A stretch of DNA of 64,000 nucleotides from Pseudomonas sp. WN033 (lineage in GTDB: Bacteria > Pseudomonadota > Gammaproteobacteria > Pseudomonadales > Pseudomonadaceae): assembly GCA_002287035.1 (NCBI GenBank), contig NSKG01000008.1, positions 140,078 through 204,077 of the forward strand, read 5' to 3'. The position numbers and the translations under genes are program-made. Shown here piece after piece: positions 39,642-48,667 of this stretch (its first letter is position 1; each line of letters starts with the position of its first letter). Below the pieces are notes generated by a model, which was not told the origin of the DNA, did no database searches, and worked only from the letters and a program-made list of their open reading frames with translations.

Positions 39642-40400
39642 TCAACCGCGCCCGATAAAGGGCATTTTGGTAGCCATGATGGTCATGAACTGCACGTTGG
39701 TTGCCAGCGGCAGTTCGGCCATCTGTACTACCGCCTGGGCGACATGCTCAACATCCATCACCGGCTCGGCAGCAATGTCGCCATTGGCCTGTGGCACGCC
39801 GCGCTGCATCGGAATGGCCATGTCGGTAGCCGCGTTGCCGATATCGATCTGGCCGCAGGCGATGTTGTAGCGTCGGCCATCGAGTGAGGTCGATTTGGTC
39901 AGGCCGGTCATGGCGTGTTTGGTCGAGGTATAAGGGGCCGAATTGGGTCGTGGTGCATGGGCGGAAATCGAGCCGTTGTTGATGATCCGTCCACCCATAG
40001 GGTCCTGGCTCTTCATCATTTTGAAGGCTTGCTGGGTGCAGAGGAAGGCGCCAGTCAGGTTGGTCTCGACGGTGGCCTGCCAGTGGGCGAATGACAGGTC
40101 CTCCAGGGGTACAGGTGGGGCGCCGGTACCGGCATTGTTGAATAGCAGGTCAAGCCGGCCGAAGCGTTCCCGGGTGGCGCTGAACAGGGCCTGGACTGAC
40201 TCTGGATCACGCACGTCGGTCACTTGGGCCAGGCCATTGGCGGCCAGTTCACCGGCGCTCTCGAGTACAGCGTCCAGTGTTTCCTGGCGGCGTCCTGCCA
40301 GGACAACACAATAACCGGCCCGCAGCAGGGCAAGGCTGGTGGCTTTGCCGATGCCGCTACCGGCTCCAGTGACAATGGCAACTTTGCTGGCTGAGTTCAT
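39642..40400 (-). CDS. Short-chain dehydrogenase/reductase
   Basis: 252 residues from the ATG at 40400, which has GGAG in front; a longer upstream frame lacks support. Classical SDR motifs are present: TGAGSGIG (cofactor loop, about 9-16), NNAGTG (about 87-92), the serine in NNGSIS and the catalytic YTSTK (about 153-157). It oxidises or reduces an alcohol or ketone with NAD(P). It lies upstream of the TetR gene in the same direction and downstream of a REP palindrome. The substrate is not predictable. Confidence 0.88.
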   Translation of the reverse strand: MNSASKVAIVTGAGSGIGKATSLALLRAGYCVVLAGRRQETLDAVLESAGELAANGLAQVTDVRDPESVQALFSATRERFGRLDLLFNNAGTGAPPVPLEDLSFAHWQATVETNLTGAFLCTQQAFKMMKSQDPMGGRIINNGSISAHAPRPNSAPYTSTKHAMTGLTKSTSLDGRRYNIACGQIDIGNAATDMAIPMQRGVPQANGDIAAEPVMDVEHVAQAVVQMAELPLATNVQFMTIMATKMPFIGRG

Positions 40401-40529
40401 GGCGGCTCCAATCGAGTGTCCGGGCAAATGGATAATGGCTCAAAAGGTAGCATGCCAGGTCAGGCAGGGGGCAGGGGACGGATTGTGGAAATGTCGCACT
40501 ATAAGGGTTGACTGTTCAGATATTGATCA

Positions 40530-40550
40530 CTCCCACGCTCTGCGTGGGAG
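40530..40550. repeat. CCCACGCTCTGCGTGGG-type palindrome
   Basis: CTCCCACGCTCTGCGTGGGA and one more base form a hairpin, extended by GATCA/GATC outside. It is a single copy of the family clustered at 31342-31438, placed 14 bases beyond the stop of the cutinase gene. Confidence 0.85.
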
Positions 40551-40564
40551 CGATCAAACCTCTC

Positions 40565-41425
40565 TTAGTTGATCCCTTTGCGCCGTACGGTCCAGCCACG
40601 GTCGTTGCACAGGCCGCAGTTGCTGCCGTAGAAGGTGCCCTCGGCGTTGTTGTCTTCCATCAGGTGATAGCGGAACCAGGCGGTTGATGGGCCGCGATAG
40701 CCTCCGGCGCTGCCAACCGGCTCGAAGTGCCCGGCGGAATTCAGCTCACCCCAGAACACCGGAACATTGGCGCGGTTGTAGACCGGCAGGGCGTTGAGGG
40801 TGGGTGATGCAATGGTGTCGCGTCCACCGGTCATCAGAAACATCGGGCCGTTCTGGTTGCTCTGCGATGAGCTGCTGTGGCCCAGACCCAGGGTGTAGGG
40901 CTGGAATGGTGCAGTGACGCTGATGCGGCTGTCCTGGCCGGCCATGATGGTGCCGCCGCCACCCTGCGAGTGCCCGGCAGCACCAACCCGGTTGATATCC
41001 AGGCGGCCGGCGTAGGTGCCGGTAGTGCGGTTATGTTGCTGGATGATGTAACTCAGGCAGCTGAGCATGGCCTGGCCGGTGCCGGCATTGCTGGTGTTGG
41101 CGGCAACGACTACGAAGCCGTGGCTGGCCCAGTGATCGAGCAGTCTGCTGTAGGTGCTTGGCGAGGCACCGGTACCATTGCCCCAGATGATGATCGGGTG
41201 TTGTACACCGTTTTGCCCCAGGGTGCGTGGTCGGTAGGCGGTACAACTGAGTCCAGCGCTTTCGCTGGTGGTGCTGAATGGGCCGCTGGCGGCGAAGTCG
41301 GAGACGCCGGGGAAGCCGGTGCCGGTATCGCCACCAGGGCCTGGGTCGGGGTTGGTAGCCCAGGCGCTGGAGGCCAGCGCCAGGCCCAGAGCGAGAGTGG
41401 AAAGCTTCAATGCAGGTGTTTTCAT
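40565..41425 (-). CDS. Secreted cutinase / polyester hydrolase (P. mendocina cutinase type)
   Basis: 286 residues with a signal peptide ending SSAWA (about residue 23). Throughout its length it parallels the P. mendocina cutinase (PmC): RPRTLGQNGVQHPIIIWGNG, YSRLLDHWASHGFVVVAANT, HFEPVGSAGGYRGPSTAWFR. The alpha/beta hydrolase triad is Ser153 in GHSQGGGG, Asp203 in GGRDT and His233 in SAGHFEP. Cys61/Cys123 and Cys270/Cys273 could form disulfides. PmC hydrolyses cutin and synthetic polyesters including PET, so the same activity class is expected, outside the cell. It stands alone, between an SDR and metR; no polyester-monomer genes are nearby. Confidence 0.9.
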   Translation of the reverse strand: MKTPALKLSTLALGLALASSAWATNPDPGPGGDTGTGFPGVSDFAASGPFSTTSESAGLSCTAYRPRTLGQNGVQHPIIIWGNGTGASPSTYSRLLDHWASHGFVVVAANTSNAGTGQAMLSCLSYIIQQHNRTTGTYAGRLDINRVGAAGHSQGGGGTIMAGQDSRISVTAPFQPYTLGLGHSSSSQSNQNGPMFLMTGGRDTIASPTLNALPVYNRANVPVFWGELNSAGHFEPVGSAGGYRGPSTAWFRYHLMEDNNAEGTFYGSNCGLCNDRGWTVRRKGIN

Positions 41426-41589
41426 ATCGGTTACCGTTCAACTGTTGTTATTCAAGGTTGTTGAGCGCTATGGCCGGGTCCGCACCAACTGCAGAGCTCG
41501 AGCGGCTGAACGGTAACACTGTCGGCGGCTGATGAAAGTCGCCTATTCGGGTTAATGGCAAGGTCGCGCCAGGCCGCGAACGGCCTGGC

Positions 41590-42546
41590 TTAGAGCTTGT
41601 TTGCGCGCTGTTCAATCCTGGCGCTGACGCCTTCCAGGGTGGCAAATGAGGTGTCTTTGGCGGTGAGCAGAAAGTCCTGCAGGTAGGACATCTCCAGCAT
41701 ATCTTCGCGTACGGAGGCGTAGAGCGTGCCGAACAGGCCGTCTGGGCCCAGCGGTCTGGCACTGACGTAACCGCGTTGCAGGTATTCGGCCAGGGCCCAG
41801 TTGGGCAGGCAACTGACACCGCGTCCAGAGGCCACCAGTTGCAGCATCATTACGGTTAGTTCGGCCGTGCGGATGGCCTGGGGGTCGATGCCGGCCGGGT
41901 CGAGAAATTGTTTGAAAATGTCTAGTCGATCACGGTCTACCGGGTAGGTGATCAGGGTCTCGTCCACCAGATCGGCGGGTTCAATATAGGCGCGGCTAGC
42001 CAGTGGATGCTGGTTGCTGACTGCCAGCAGGGCTTCATAGGTGAACAGCGGTACGTAGCTCAGGCCCGGAATATCCTGAGGGTCGGAGGTCACCACCAGA
42101 TCCAGGTCGCCGCGTGCCAGCGCTGGCAGAGGGGCGAAGAAGAAGCCCGAGGCGAAGTCGACTTCGACCTCCGGCCAGGCGTTGCGGAACTGGTCGATGG
42201 TTGGCATCAACCACTGGAAACAGCTGTGACATTCGATTGCCATGTGCAGGCGCCCGGCCTGGCCGCCAGCCAGGCGCTGTAGGTCACGCTCGGCTTGGCG
42301 CAACTGCGGCAGCAGGTTGTCGGCCAAGCGCAATAGTCGCAGACCAGCGCTGGTGAAACGCACCGGTTTGGTCTTGCGTACGAACAGTGGCAGACCCAGG
42401 CGCTCTTCAAGATCCTTGAGTTGATGCGACAGCGCCGATTGGGTCAGGTGCAGGCGTTCGGCAGCTTCCACCAGGCTGTCGGCTTCGCGCAGGGTGGCCA
42501 GGGTACGCAGATGGCGGATTTCAAGCATGGTCGGGTTGCTACTCAT
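41590..42546 (-). CDS. metR: LysR-family regulator MetR
   Basis: 318 residues. The N-terminal HTH (LEIRHLRTLATLREADSLVEAAERLHLTQSALSHQLKDLEERLGLPLFVRK) and the following IECHSCFQWLMP, LDLVVTSDP and TLITYPVDRDRLDIFKQFLDPAGI match E. coli MetR closely, more than generic LysR proteins. MetR activates methionine synthase genes with homocysteine as co-effector. No metE or metH is in the window. It is divergent from rlmM, with 141 bases between. No convincing TGAA-N5-TTCA site was found there. Confidence 0.9.
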   Translation of the reverse strand: MSSNPTMLEIRHLRTLATLREADSLVEAAERLHLTQSALSHQLKDLEERLGLPLFVRKTKPVRFTSAGLRLLRLADNLLPQLRQAERDLQRLAGGQAGRLHMAIECHSCFQWLMPTIDQFRNAWPEVEVDFASGFFFAPLPALARGDLDLVVTSDPQDIPGLSYVPLFTYEALLAVSNQHPLASRAYIEPADLVDETLITYPVDRDRLDIFKQFLDPAGIDPQAIRTAELTVMMLQLVASGRGVSCLPNWALAEYLQRGYVSARPLGPDGLFGTLYASVREDMLEMSYLQDFLLTAKDTSFATLEGVSARIEQRANKL

Positions 42547-42687
42547 TATGAGGGAAATTTAAGTTTAGCATTGGTCTGATGAGTTTCATTCACGACTTGT
42601 TGCGTCGAGCCATATCGACCAGGCGTGCTGGTCATCGCTGACATCCAGCGGTAGAGTAGCCCCCCATTGATTTGACTGGGGTAACCC

Positions 42688-43752
42688 ATGCAGGAATTGT
42701 TGTTGCACTGTCGTCCGGGGTTCGAGTCCGAGGCTGCAGCGGAAATGCAGGAGTTGGCCAATGCTTGTGGGTTGGCCGGTTATCCGGTCACCCGTGAGGG
42801 GGCGGCCATCGTGCGTTTTGTCTGCCCGGCTGAGGGCGATGCCGGACGGCTGATGCGCAAACTGGACTTCCAGAGTCTGATCTTTACCCGTCAATGGGCC
42901 CTGGGCGACTGGCTTGATGTCGACCCCGAGGACCGTATCACGCCAGTCATTCAGGCTTGCGCCAAGGGGCCGCTGGCCTCTTTGCTATGGTTGGAGACCG
43001 CCGATACCAACGATGGCAAGGCTTTGGCGGCACTGCTTAAGAAGCTGCGCAAGCCGCTCGAGAGTGCTTTGGGTAAAACCCGGTTCCTGCGTCCGAACAA
43101 GGCAGAACTGCCGCGCCTGCATCTGCTATTCGAGAGTGGTGAGCGGCTATTCGTCGGTTGGTCCTGGGCCAACAATGCCGCGCCATGGCCGATGGGTATT
43201 CCGCGGTTGCGGGTGCCTCGTGAGGCGCCCAGCCGTTCGACGCTCAAGCTCGAAGAGGCCTGGCATCATTTTATTCCCCGCGAGGAATGGGACAGCCGTC
43301 TGGCCCCCGGTATGACAGCAGTGGATCTGGGGGCAGCGCCTGGTGGTTGGACCTGGCAACTGGTCAACCGGCACATGAAAGTGATTGCTGTGGACAACGG
43401 GCCGATGAACCGCAAGTTGATGGAGAGTGGTCAGGTCGAGCATGTGCAGGCCGATGGTTATCTGTTTCGGCCCAAGCGCCCGGTCCACTGGATGGTTTGC
43501 GATATCGTCGACAAGCCTGCCCGCAGCAGTGCGCTGCTGGCGACCTGGTTGTCCCGGGGCTGGTGCCGGGAGGCAATCATCAACTTTAAGCTGCCGATGA
43601 AACGGCGTTACCAGGAAGTGATGCAGTGCATGGCCCATGTCCAGGATGCTCTGGATGAGGCTGGACTGGAAGCCACGCTGGCCTGCAAACAGCTGTATAC
43701 CGACCGCGAAGAAGTTACCTGCCACGCCCGGATTGTGCGTGGCCACCGGTAA
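42688..43752 (+). CDS. rlmM: 23S rRNA (cytidine-2498-2'-O)-methyltransferase
   Basis: 354 residues. The N-terminal THUMP-like half (MQELLLHCRPGFESEAAAEMQ, RQWALGDW) and the Rossmann methyltransferase half with VDLGAAPGGWTWQLVNRHMKVIAVDNG (about 212-238) and the lysine in INFKLPMKRRY are the RlmM pattern. It methylates the ribose of C2498 of 23S rRNA using S-adenosylmethionine. The gene is followed by a convergent small ABM-domain gene. Confidence 0.94.
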   Translation: MQELLLHCRPGFESEAAAEMQELANACGLAGYPVTREGAAIVRFVCPAEGDAGRLMRKLDFQSLIFTRQWALGDWLDVDPEDRITPVIQACAKGPLASLLWLETADTNDGKALAALLKKLRKPLESALGKTRFLRPNKAELPRLHLLFESGERLFVGWSWANNAAPWPMGIPRLRVPREAPSRSTLKLEEAWHHFIPREEWDSRLAPGMTAVDLGAAPGGWTWQLVNRHMKVIAVDNGPMNRKLMESGQVEHVQADGYLFRPKRPVHWMVCDIVDKPARSSALLATWLSRGWCREAIINFKLPMKRRYQEVMQCMAHVQDALDEAGLEATLACKQLYTDREEVTCHARIVRGHR

Positions 43753-43770
43753 CCCGACGCAGACTAGCCC

Positions 43771-44055
43771 CTACAATGGCTCGAGCAGGGTGATTTTTTC
43801 CTGCTCCTGCAGCATGGCGGAGAACGGACCGATGCTTTCCTGGCGCTCGGGTGAGTTTTCCCAGCGTTCCCAGGAATGGCGGTTCAGCCAGGTCACGACC
43901 ACGACCCGGTGATTGGGACGCTCCAGGTCGCGGTAGGACTCACCGGAAATGAAACCGGGGGATTGAATGGCTTTCTGCAGCACCTGGCGCGCCACTTCTT
44001 CGTAGGGTTGCTCGAGGCCTTCGGCAATGACACGTTCGATCATTACTTTGATCAT
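43771..44055 (-). CDS. Small ABM-fold protein (antibiotic biosynthesis monooxygenase family)
   Basis: 94 residues with the alternating strand-helix pattern of dimeric alpha/beta-barrel proteins: MIKVMIERVIAEGLEQPYEE, QSPGFISGESYRD, HRVVVVTWLNRHSWERWENSPE. The VVVVTWxxxxxWxxW segment is typical of the ABM family, which includes quinol-type monooxygenases and heme-degrading relatives. AAGGAA precedes the ATG. It sits between convergent rlmM and divergent tusA as a single gene. Its substrate is unknown. Confidence 0.8.
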   Translation of the reverse strand: MIKVMIERVIAEGLEQPYEEVARQVLQKAIQSPGFISGESYRDLERPNHRVVVVTWLNRHSWERWENSPERQESIGPFSAMLQEQEKITLLEPL

Positions 44056-44178
44056 GGAATTTCCTTAAAACAGGCAGATAAAACCGGAGCTTTTCAGACT
44101 CCTGTCTATAGTGTCGGTCGGCTTCGCTCGGCTGGCAAGTGGCAGATATTTACCGGATAATCGGCCCGTACTCTGTGG

Positions 44179-44430
44179 ATGAATGGCATGACTGATTTTG
44201 CGAACGAACACCGTCAACTCGATACCCGTGGTCTGACCTGTCCCGAGCCGGTCATGATGCTGCACAATGCCGTGCGCGACCTGGCTGCTGGTGAATTGCT
44301 GGAAGTGCTGGCGACAGATCCTTCGACCCAGCGCGATATTCCCAAGTTCTGCGGGTTTCTGGGGCATGCCTTGCTTGAACAGCGCGAAGAGGCCGGGATT
44401 TTCCACTATCTGATCCGCAAGGCCGGCTGA
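44179..44430 (+). CDS. tusA: Sulfur carrier protein TusA
   Basis: 83 residues. [24 protein letters not shown] holds the invariant cysteine of the TusA/SirA fold (LTCPEPVM), which accepts persulfide sulfur from IscS for tRNA thiolation and cofactor synthesis. [17 protein letters not shown] completes the domain. The ATG three codons downstream (44188) is an alternative start. It is convergent with the DUF3080 gene. Confidence 0.92.
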   Translation: MNGMTDFANEHRQLDTRGLTCPEPVMMLHNAVRDLAAGELLEVLATDPSTQRDIPKFCGFLGHALLEQREEAGIFHYLIRKAG

Positions 44431-44439
44431 CTCTCCGCA

Positions 44440-45513
44440 TTACTCGTTGCGAGCAGCTTCCCAGCCAGACTGGCCAGGCTGCAACTGACAGCGTTCCAGT
44501 ACCTGCAGCCAGGCCTGGTTATGGCGCTGGACGCTGACCTGAAAACCTTCCCACAAGGCCTGTTCATGGCCGCTCAGACGCTGCAGGTAAGTCGCGGTTG
44601 CCGGTGGTATGTCGGGTACCTCGCGCAGGCGCGCCAACTGCTGCTGCCAGGGCTGGCCGAGCCGTTGGGCCTGGGCCAGCAGCGGCTGGATTTCGCCGGC
44701 ATAGTAGGTCACGAAGACGTTGAACAAAATTCGCGATTGCGGGGTGGGTTGGCCCAGCGGGCAGAGCCGGGCGGCTCTGGGGCTTTCCAGCATGGCGCTG
44801 GCTTGATCCAGGGTGTGGTTCAGACGGGCCAGGCTGTGGATCAGCTGGCCGCTGCGCGAGCTGCGTTGCAACGCTTGAAATAACGGATCAAGCACTTCAC
44901 GGCTGGGCGGTAATTGCTCGGGCAGCGCCTGGCCTATGCTGCTGAGTTCGGCCAGCGCCTGCAGCGCCGGGGTGTCAGAGATGCCCGGGTCTGGCGGTAG
45001 TGGCTGGTCGGCAAAGCGCAGGTAGTATTCGAATTCGCTGCTGGCGTTCAGGGCATTCCAGAATACCGCTGGCAGGCTGGCCCGTTTGGCGGCACCGATG
45101 CTTTCAAGCAGGGTTTGCAGCTCGCTGCGTCTGGGGTCGTCGGCAATCACCAGCAGGCACTCGTCGAGCGCCCGTAACAATTGCCCTTCATGTGCCAGTC
45201 GGTGGCTGGCTGGCATCAACCGGCCGAGGCTGCTGTTGCGTTCGCTGATGCGCTGCTGCAGGGCGTGGCAGTGTCGTGACTCCACCACCAGATCCAGCAG
45301 GCTCAAGCGTTGCTCGGCTACCGTCTGTACCCGTTCACGTCGCTCGGGCATTCGGTAATGACTCAAATGACGTGAGTCAAACTGGCTGACGGGCTGCTCA
45401 AGCACTCGGCCCAGACGGGTCAGATAGTTATCCATCTGGCGGCTGGCCGGCGCACCAACGTCACAACCGGTCAGCAGCAGGGCAAGACTGAGCAGCGCGA
45501 TGAGAGACTTCAT
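44440..45513 (-). CDS. DUF3080-family lipoprotein
   Basis: 357 residues. The lipoprotein signal LLSLALLLTGC places the lipidated cysteine at residue 17. The remainder is helical and charged (NYLTRLGRVLEQPVSQFDSRHLSHYRMPERRER, CHALQQRISERNSSLGRLMPASHRL), matching the DUF3080 family of Pseudomonas and related bacteria, function unknown. GGAG is present before the ATG. It lies downstream of the MATE pump gene in the same direction with 65 bases between, possibly cotranscribed. Confidence 0.8.
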   Translation of the reverse strand: MKSLIALLSLALLLTGCDVGAPASRQMDNYLTRLGRVLEQPVSQFDSRHLSHYRMPERRERVQTVAEQRLSLLDLVVESRHCHALQQRISERNSSLGRLMPASHRLAHEGQLLRALDECLLVIADDPRRSELQTLLESIGAAKRASLPAVFWNALNASSEFEYYLRFADQPLPPDPGISDTPALQALAELSSIGQALPEQLPPSREVLDPLFQALQRSSRSGQLIHSLARLNHTLDQASAMLESPRAARLCPLGQPTPQSRILFNVFVTYYAGEIQPLLAQAQRLGQPWQQQLARLREVPDIPPATATYLQRLSGHEQALWEGFQVSVQRHNQAWLQVLERCQLQPGQSGWEAARNE

Positions 45514-45578
45514 CGTCGAACTCCAACAGGGCTGCCTTTAGTATGCCATGCGGGTAAGAACCACTGCCAAATCGTAGA

Positions 45579-46991
45579 TTACGGCGAGTGTCGGGGCTGC
45601 CTGCGTTTGGCCTCATGACGTTTGCGGCGGGCACCAACCCGGGCCAGGCGAATCGACAGAAACAACGCTGCGGCGCTCAGGCCGATGATCAGCCCCTGCC
45701 AGAAACCGGCTGGCCCACGGGCTGGGCCGAGCAGATCGGTCAGCCCCAGTACATAACCGCATGGCATGCCGACCAGCCAGTAGGCGACGATGGTCAGCAG
45801 CATGGGCCGGCGAGTGTCCTGATAGCCTCGCAGGGCGCCGGCACAGGCCACTTGCAGGGCATCGGAAAACTGATACAGCGCGGCGTAGAACAGCAAGCTG
45901 GCGGCCAGGGCGATGATTTGCTGATTGTTGGTGTAGATCAACGGGATGCGATCAGCCAGCCACAACACCAGCGCAGCGGAAAACAGCGCATAGAACAATG
46001 AACTGACAATGCCGACCTTGGCGGCGAACAGTCCGGCCCGGGCACCATGGGCGTTGAGGTTGTGGCTGACCCGCACGGTGATCGCCAGACCCAGGCTGAA
46101 GGGCACCATGAACAGCAGTGAGGTGAAATTCAGGGCCAGTTGGTGGCTGGCGACCACAATCTCCCCCAGTGAGCCGATCAGCAGCGCGATAACCCCGAAC
46201 ATGCTGGTTTCAGCAAACAGCGCTATGCCGATCGGCAGGCCCAGCCCGAGCAGTTGGCGCTGGGTGAGCCAGCCTGGCCAGTCAAAACGGGCGAACAGGC
46301 CGCTTGGAGCAAAGTGTGGCGAGCGCTTCAGATAGATCACCATGCACAACAGCATGAACCACATCACCAGGGCTGTGGCTATCCCGCAGCCCAGTGCGCC
46401 CAGGGCCGGAAAGCCCAGCTTGCCGTAGACCAGCACATAGTTGGCAGGGATGTTGAGCAGCAGGCCGGCAAAGCCAATCAGCATGGTCGGCATGGTACGT
46501 GACATGCCATCGCTCAGGGCGCGCAGGGCCTGGAACAGGGCGACGGCCGGAAAGCCCATGGCGACGGCCCGCAGGTAGGCCATGGTCGGGTCGATCAGGC
46601 TCGGCTCCACCTCCATCAGGATCAGGACTGGCTCCATGGCGCTGAGAAACAATCCGCACAGACAGCCCAGGAGCAGGCCAAGCCACAATCCCTGGCGTAT
46701 CAGTGCGCCGGTGTCAGCCAGGCGGTCAGCGCCGTGACTGGCGGCGACCTTGGAAGTAAGAATCATCAGGGTGCCGGTCAGAAACAGAAAGGTTGGCACC
46801 CAGAAGGCGTTGCCCAGAGCCACGGCAGCCAACGCCTGGGCGCTGAAGCGTCCGGCCATGGCGGTGTCGACAAAACCGAGCAGGGTATGGGCGGTTTGAG
46901 CGGCGATAATCGGCAAGGCAAGCCAGATCAGGCTACGCAATTCTGTTACACTGCGCCGCCACCGAGTGGGGTTGGTTTGTCCTGAAGTCAT
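45579..46991 (-). CDS. MATE-family multidrug efflux pump (NorM/PmpM type)
   Basis: 470 residues with about 12 transmembrane helices. LALPIIAAQTAHTLLGFVDTAMAGRFSAQALAAVALG is the NorM-type first helix pair, and a second-half match LGLPIGIALFAETSMFGVIALLIG is seen after residue 240. It exports cationic drugs in exchange for sodium or protons. A basic tail (RVGARRKRHEAKRRQP) ends the protein. It is divergent from epmC, across a MITE-like element. Confidence 0.9.
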   Translation of the reverse strand: MTSGQTNPTRWRRSVTELRSLIWLALPIIAAQTAHTLLGFVDTAMAGRFSAQALAAVALGNAFWVPTFLFLTGTLMILTSKVAASHGADRLADTGALIRQGLWLGLLLGCLCGLFLSAMEPVLILMEVEPSLIDPTMAYLRAVAMGFPAVALFQALRALSDGMSRTMPTMLIGFAGLLLNIPANYVLVYGKLGFPALGALGCGIATALVMWFMLLCMVIYLKRSPHFAPSGLFARFDWPGWLTQRQLLGLGLPIGIALFAETSMFGVIALLIGSLGEIVVASHQLALNFTSLLFMVPFSLGLAITVRVSHNLNAHGARAGLFAAKVGIVSSLFYALFSAALVLWLADRIPLIYTNNQQIIALAASLLFYAALYQFSDALQVACAGALRGYQDTRRPMLLTIVAYWLVGMPCGYVLGLTDLLGPARGPAGFWQGLIIGLSAAALFLSIRLARVGARRKRHEAKRRQPRHSP

Positions 46992-47050
46992 GGGGCAGGG
47001 ATGGGCTCAACAAAAGCGCCTCATCCTATCAAGTTACTCACTATTGTCTA

Positions 47051-47207
47051 GGGAACCTATGAAAAACTACCTGCGTTGGCAATACTGCGTTAAAAACAGC
47101 CTCAAAATGCTCATTTACACCACGTAAACTGCGCTTTTTCGGCTGTTTTTTCGGGGCCGCCATCGGCCTTGTCTTGCCTGGCTCGCTTACGTTTTTCAGA
47201 GGTTCCC
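47051..47207. mobile_element. 157-bp MITE-like element with 17-bp terminal inverted repeats
   Basis: GGGAACCTATGAAAAAC (47051-47067) and GTTTTTCAGAGGTTCCC (47191-47207) are inverted with one mismatch. Inside, AAAAACAGCC and GGCTGTTTTT form a nested stem, so the whole unit can fold as a long hairpin. It has no coding capacity. No clear target duplication is visible. It ends 10 bases before the epmC ATG, so the only ribosome-binding candidate (AGAGG in the right terminus) is part of the element. Confidence 0.85.
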
Positions 47208-47217
47208 TCGCTCGCTG

Positions 47218-47754
47218 ATGAACCACGACTACCAGGATCTTGTCCGTATTTTCTCCGAGTGCTTCGAAGCCGAGTACAACACGGTACTGGTGGCTGGTGC
47301 TGACGAGCCTGAGTATCTGCCGGCCGATGCCGAGCATCCGCGTCATCGGATTATTTTTGCCCATGGTTTCTTTCGCAGCGCCCTGCATGAGGTGGCTCAC
47401 TGGTGCGTTGCTGGGCCGCAGCGGCGTTTGCTGGCCGATTTCGGCTATTGGTATGCTCCCGACGGGCGTAGCGCCGAGCAGCAGCAGGCGTTTGAGCAGG
47501 TTGAAGTCAAGCCGCAGGCCTACGAATGGCTGTTCTGTCAGGCTGCCGGTCACAAGTTCCGGGTCAGCCTGGACAATCTCAATGGTGAGCCTACCGATTC
47601 CAGCTTATTCAAGCAGCGGGTGCTGGAGCAGACTCTGCACTTTCTGAACGCCGGATTGCCCGAGCGTCCAGCCCGATTTGTCCAGGCCCTGCTGGCGTTC
47701 TACCGCCCAGGAGCCCGGCTGCATGCTGCGGACTTCAGCCTCGAGCAGTTGTAG
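47218..47754 (+). CDS. epmC: Elongation factor P hydroxylase
   Basis: 178 residues, matching EpmC (YfcM): HRIIFAHGFFRSALHEVAHWCVAGPQRR (about 42-70) carries the histidine/glutamate metal-binding cluster, and DFGYWYAPDGRSAEQQQAFEQVEVKPQAYEW is equally typical. It hydroxylates the lysylated lysine of EF-P. The ATG at 47218 is set directly after a MITE-like element. Neither epmA nor epmB is in the window. It is convergent with phaG, with only one base between the stops. Confidence 0.92.
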   Translation: MNHDYQDLVRIFSECFEAEYNTVLVAGADEPEYLPADAEHPRHRIIFAHGFFRSALHEVAHWCVAGPQRRLLADFGYWYAPDGRSAEQQQAFEQVEVKPQAYEWLFCQAAGHKFRVSLDNLNGEPTDSSLFKQRVLEQTLHFLNAGLPERPARFVQALLAFYRPGARLHAADFSLEQL

Positions 47755-47755
47755 T

Positions 47756-48667
47756 TCAGCCTGGAGCGCCAGCCCGGCCAATATCAAACAGTGGCTCATC
47801 ACCGCTCAGCAGACTGAAGCGTGGCTGGCTGCTGCGGGTCGGGGCCAGACGCAGGAAACTCATGATTTCATCACGGCTCTGTTGCCAGGTGGCCTTGCTC
47901 TCCAGGTCAAGGAAGTGGCCGGCGCCGCGTACCGTGGCAAAGCGTGAACGTTCGATATAGCGACCAAAGCCATGGGCGTCATCAGGGGTGGTGTAGATGT
48001 CCTTGTCGCCGTTGATGAACAGCACCGGAACATCAATGCGCTCGGCGTTGCTCATATAGCAACTGGTGTCTTGCTTAAGCACCTGATTCACATGGAAAGC
48101 CATTTGCAGGTACTCATGGTCGTCCAGGCTACTGATGTGGCGGAAGTTGTAACGTTTGTAGAGCGAGGGCAGGTGCTGGCCGATGGTCTCGTTGATCAGG
48201 TTGGCGACGCCTGTGCGGTCACAGGCGATCAGGCGTTGCACGCCGGTTTCCAGGTAATCGCGCATGGCCGGGTTGATGACCGGGGAGAAGGCCATGATGA
48301 CTGCCTTGCGGATGGCGCGCGGGCGTTGGGCCAGAGCCAACAGGGTAGAAGCACCGCCCCAGGAGAATGACAGCAGGTGATCGGCTTCGAAGTGGTCGAT
48401 CAAATCGAGCAGAATCCGGGCTTCCTGCTCCTTGGTCACTGGCTGGCTGTGGTCGTTGTGGGGTTTGGATTGGCCGGCATAGGGCTCATCGAAACAGACC
48501 ACATTGAAGCAGGGCTGCAGATAGCGCACGGTCTGGGCGAACGAGGCGGTAGTCGCCAATGAGCCGTTGACCAGAATAATGGTGCCTTGCGGGGCCGGGC
48601 TGGCGTAATAGGCGGTATGAACGCGGAACAGCCCTTGACTGCTGACCAGTGAGTGAGTTGCTTTCAT
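47756..48667 (-). CDS. phaG: PhaG, 3-hydroxyacyl-ACP:CoA transferase (mcl-PHA precursor supply)
   Basis: 303 residues from the ATG at 48667, preceded by GGGAG. It aligns with P. putida PhaG across its length: TIILVNGSLATTASFAQTVR, FDEPYAGQSKPHN, FSWGGASTLLALAQRPRAI, FSPVINPAMRDYLE. The triad falls at Ser102, Asp223 and His251, the same numbers as in PhaG. This family links fatty acid synthesis to medium-chain polyhydroxyalkanoate by releasing or transferring (R)-3-hydroxyacyl groups from ACP. RhlA is a paralogue, but the wording of the motifs favours PhaG. No pha synthase genes are in the window. Confidence 0.9.
   Translation of the reverse strand: MKATHSLVSSQGLFRVHTAYYASPAPQGTIILVNGSLATTASFAQTVRYLQPCFNVVCFDEPYAGQSKPHNDHSQPVTKEQEARILLDLIDHFEADHLLSFSWGGASTLLALAQRPRAIRKAVIMAFSPVINPAMRDYLETGVQRLIACDRTGVANLINETIGQHLPSLYKRYNFRHISSLDDHEYLQMAFHVNQVLKQDTSCYMSNAERIDVPVLFINGDKDIYTTPDDAHGFGRYIERSRFATVRGAGHFLDLESKATWQQSRDEIMSFLRLAPTRSSQPRFSLLSGDEPLFDIGRAGAPG

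Noticed and set aside
42547..42687. MetR operator (TGAA-N5-TTCA) between metR and rlmM
   Set aside because: Only partial halves such as TGATGAGTTTCA are seen; none has both half-sites at the right spacing.
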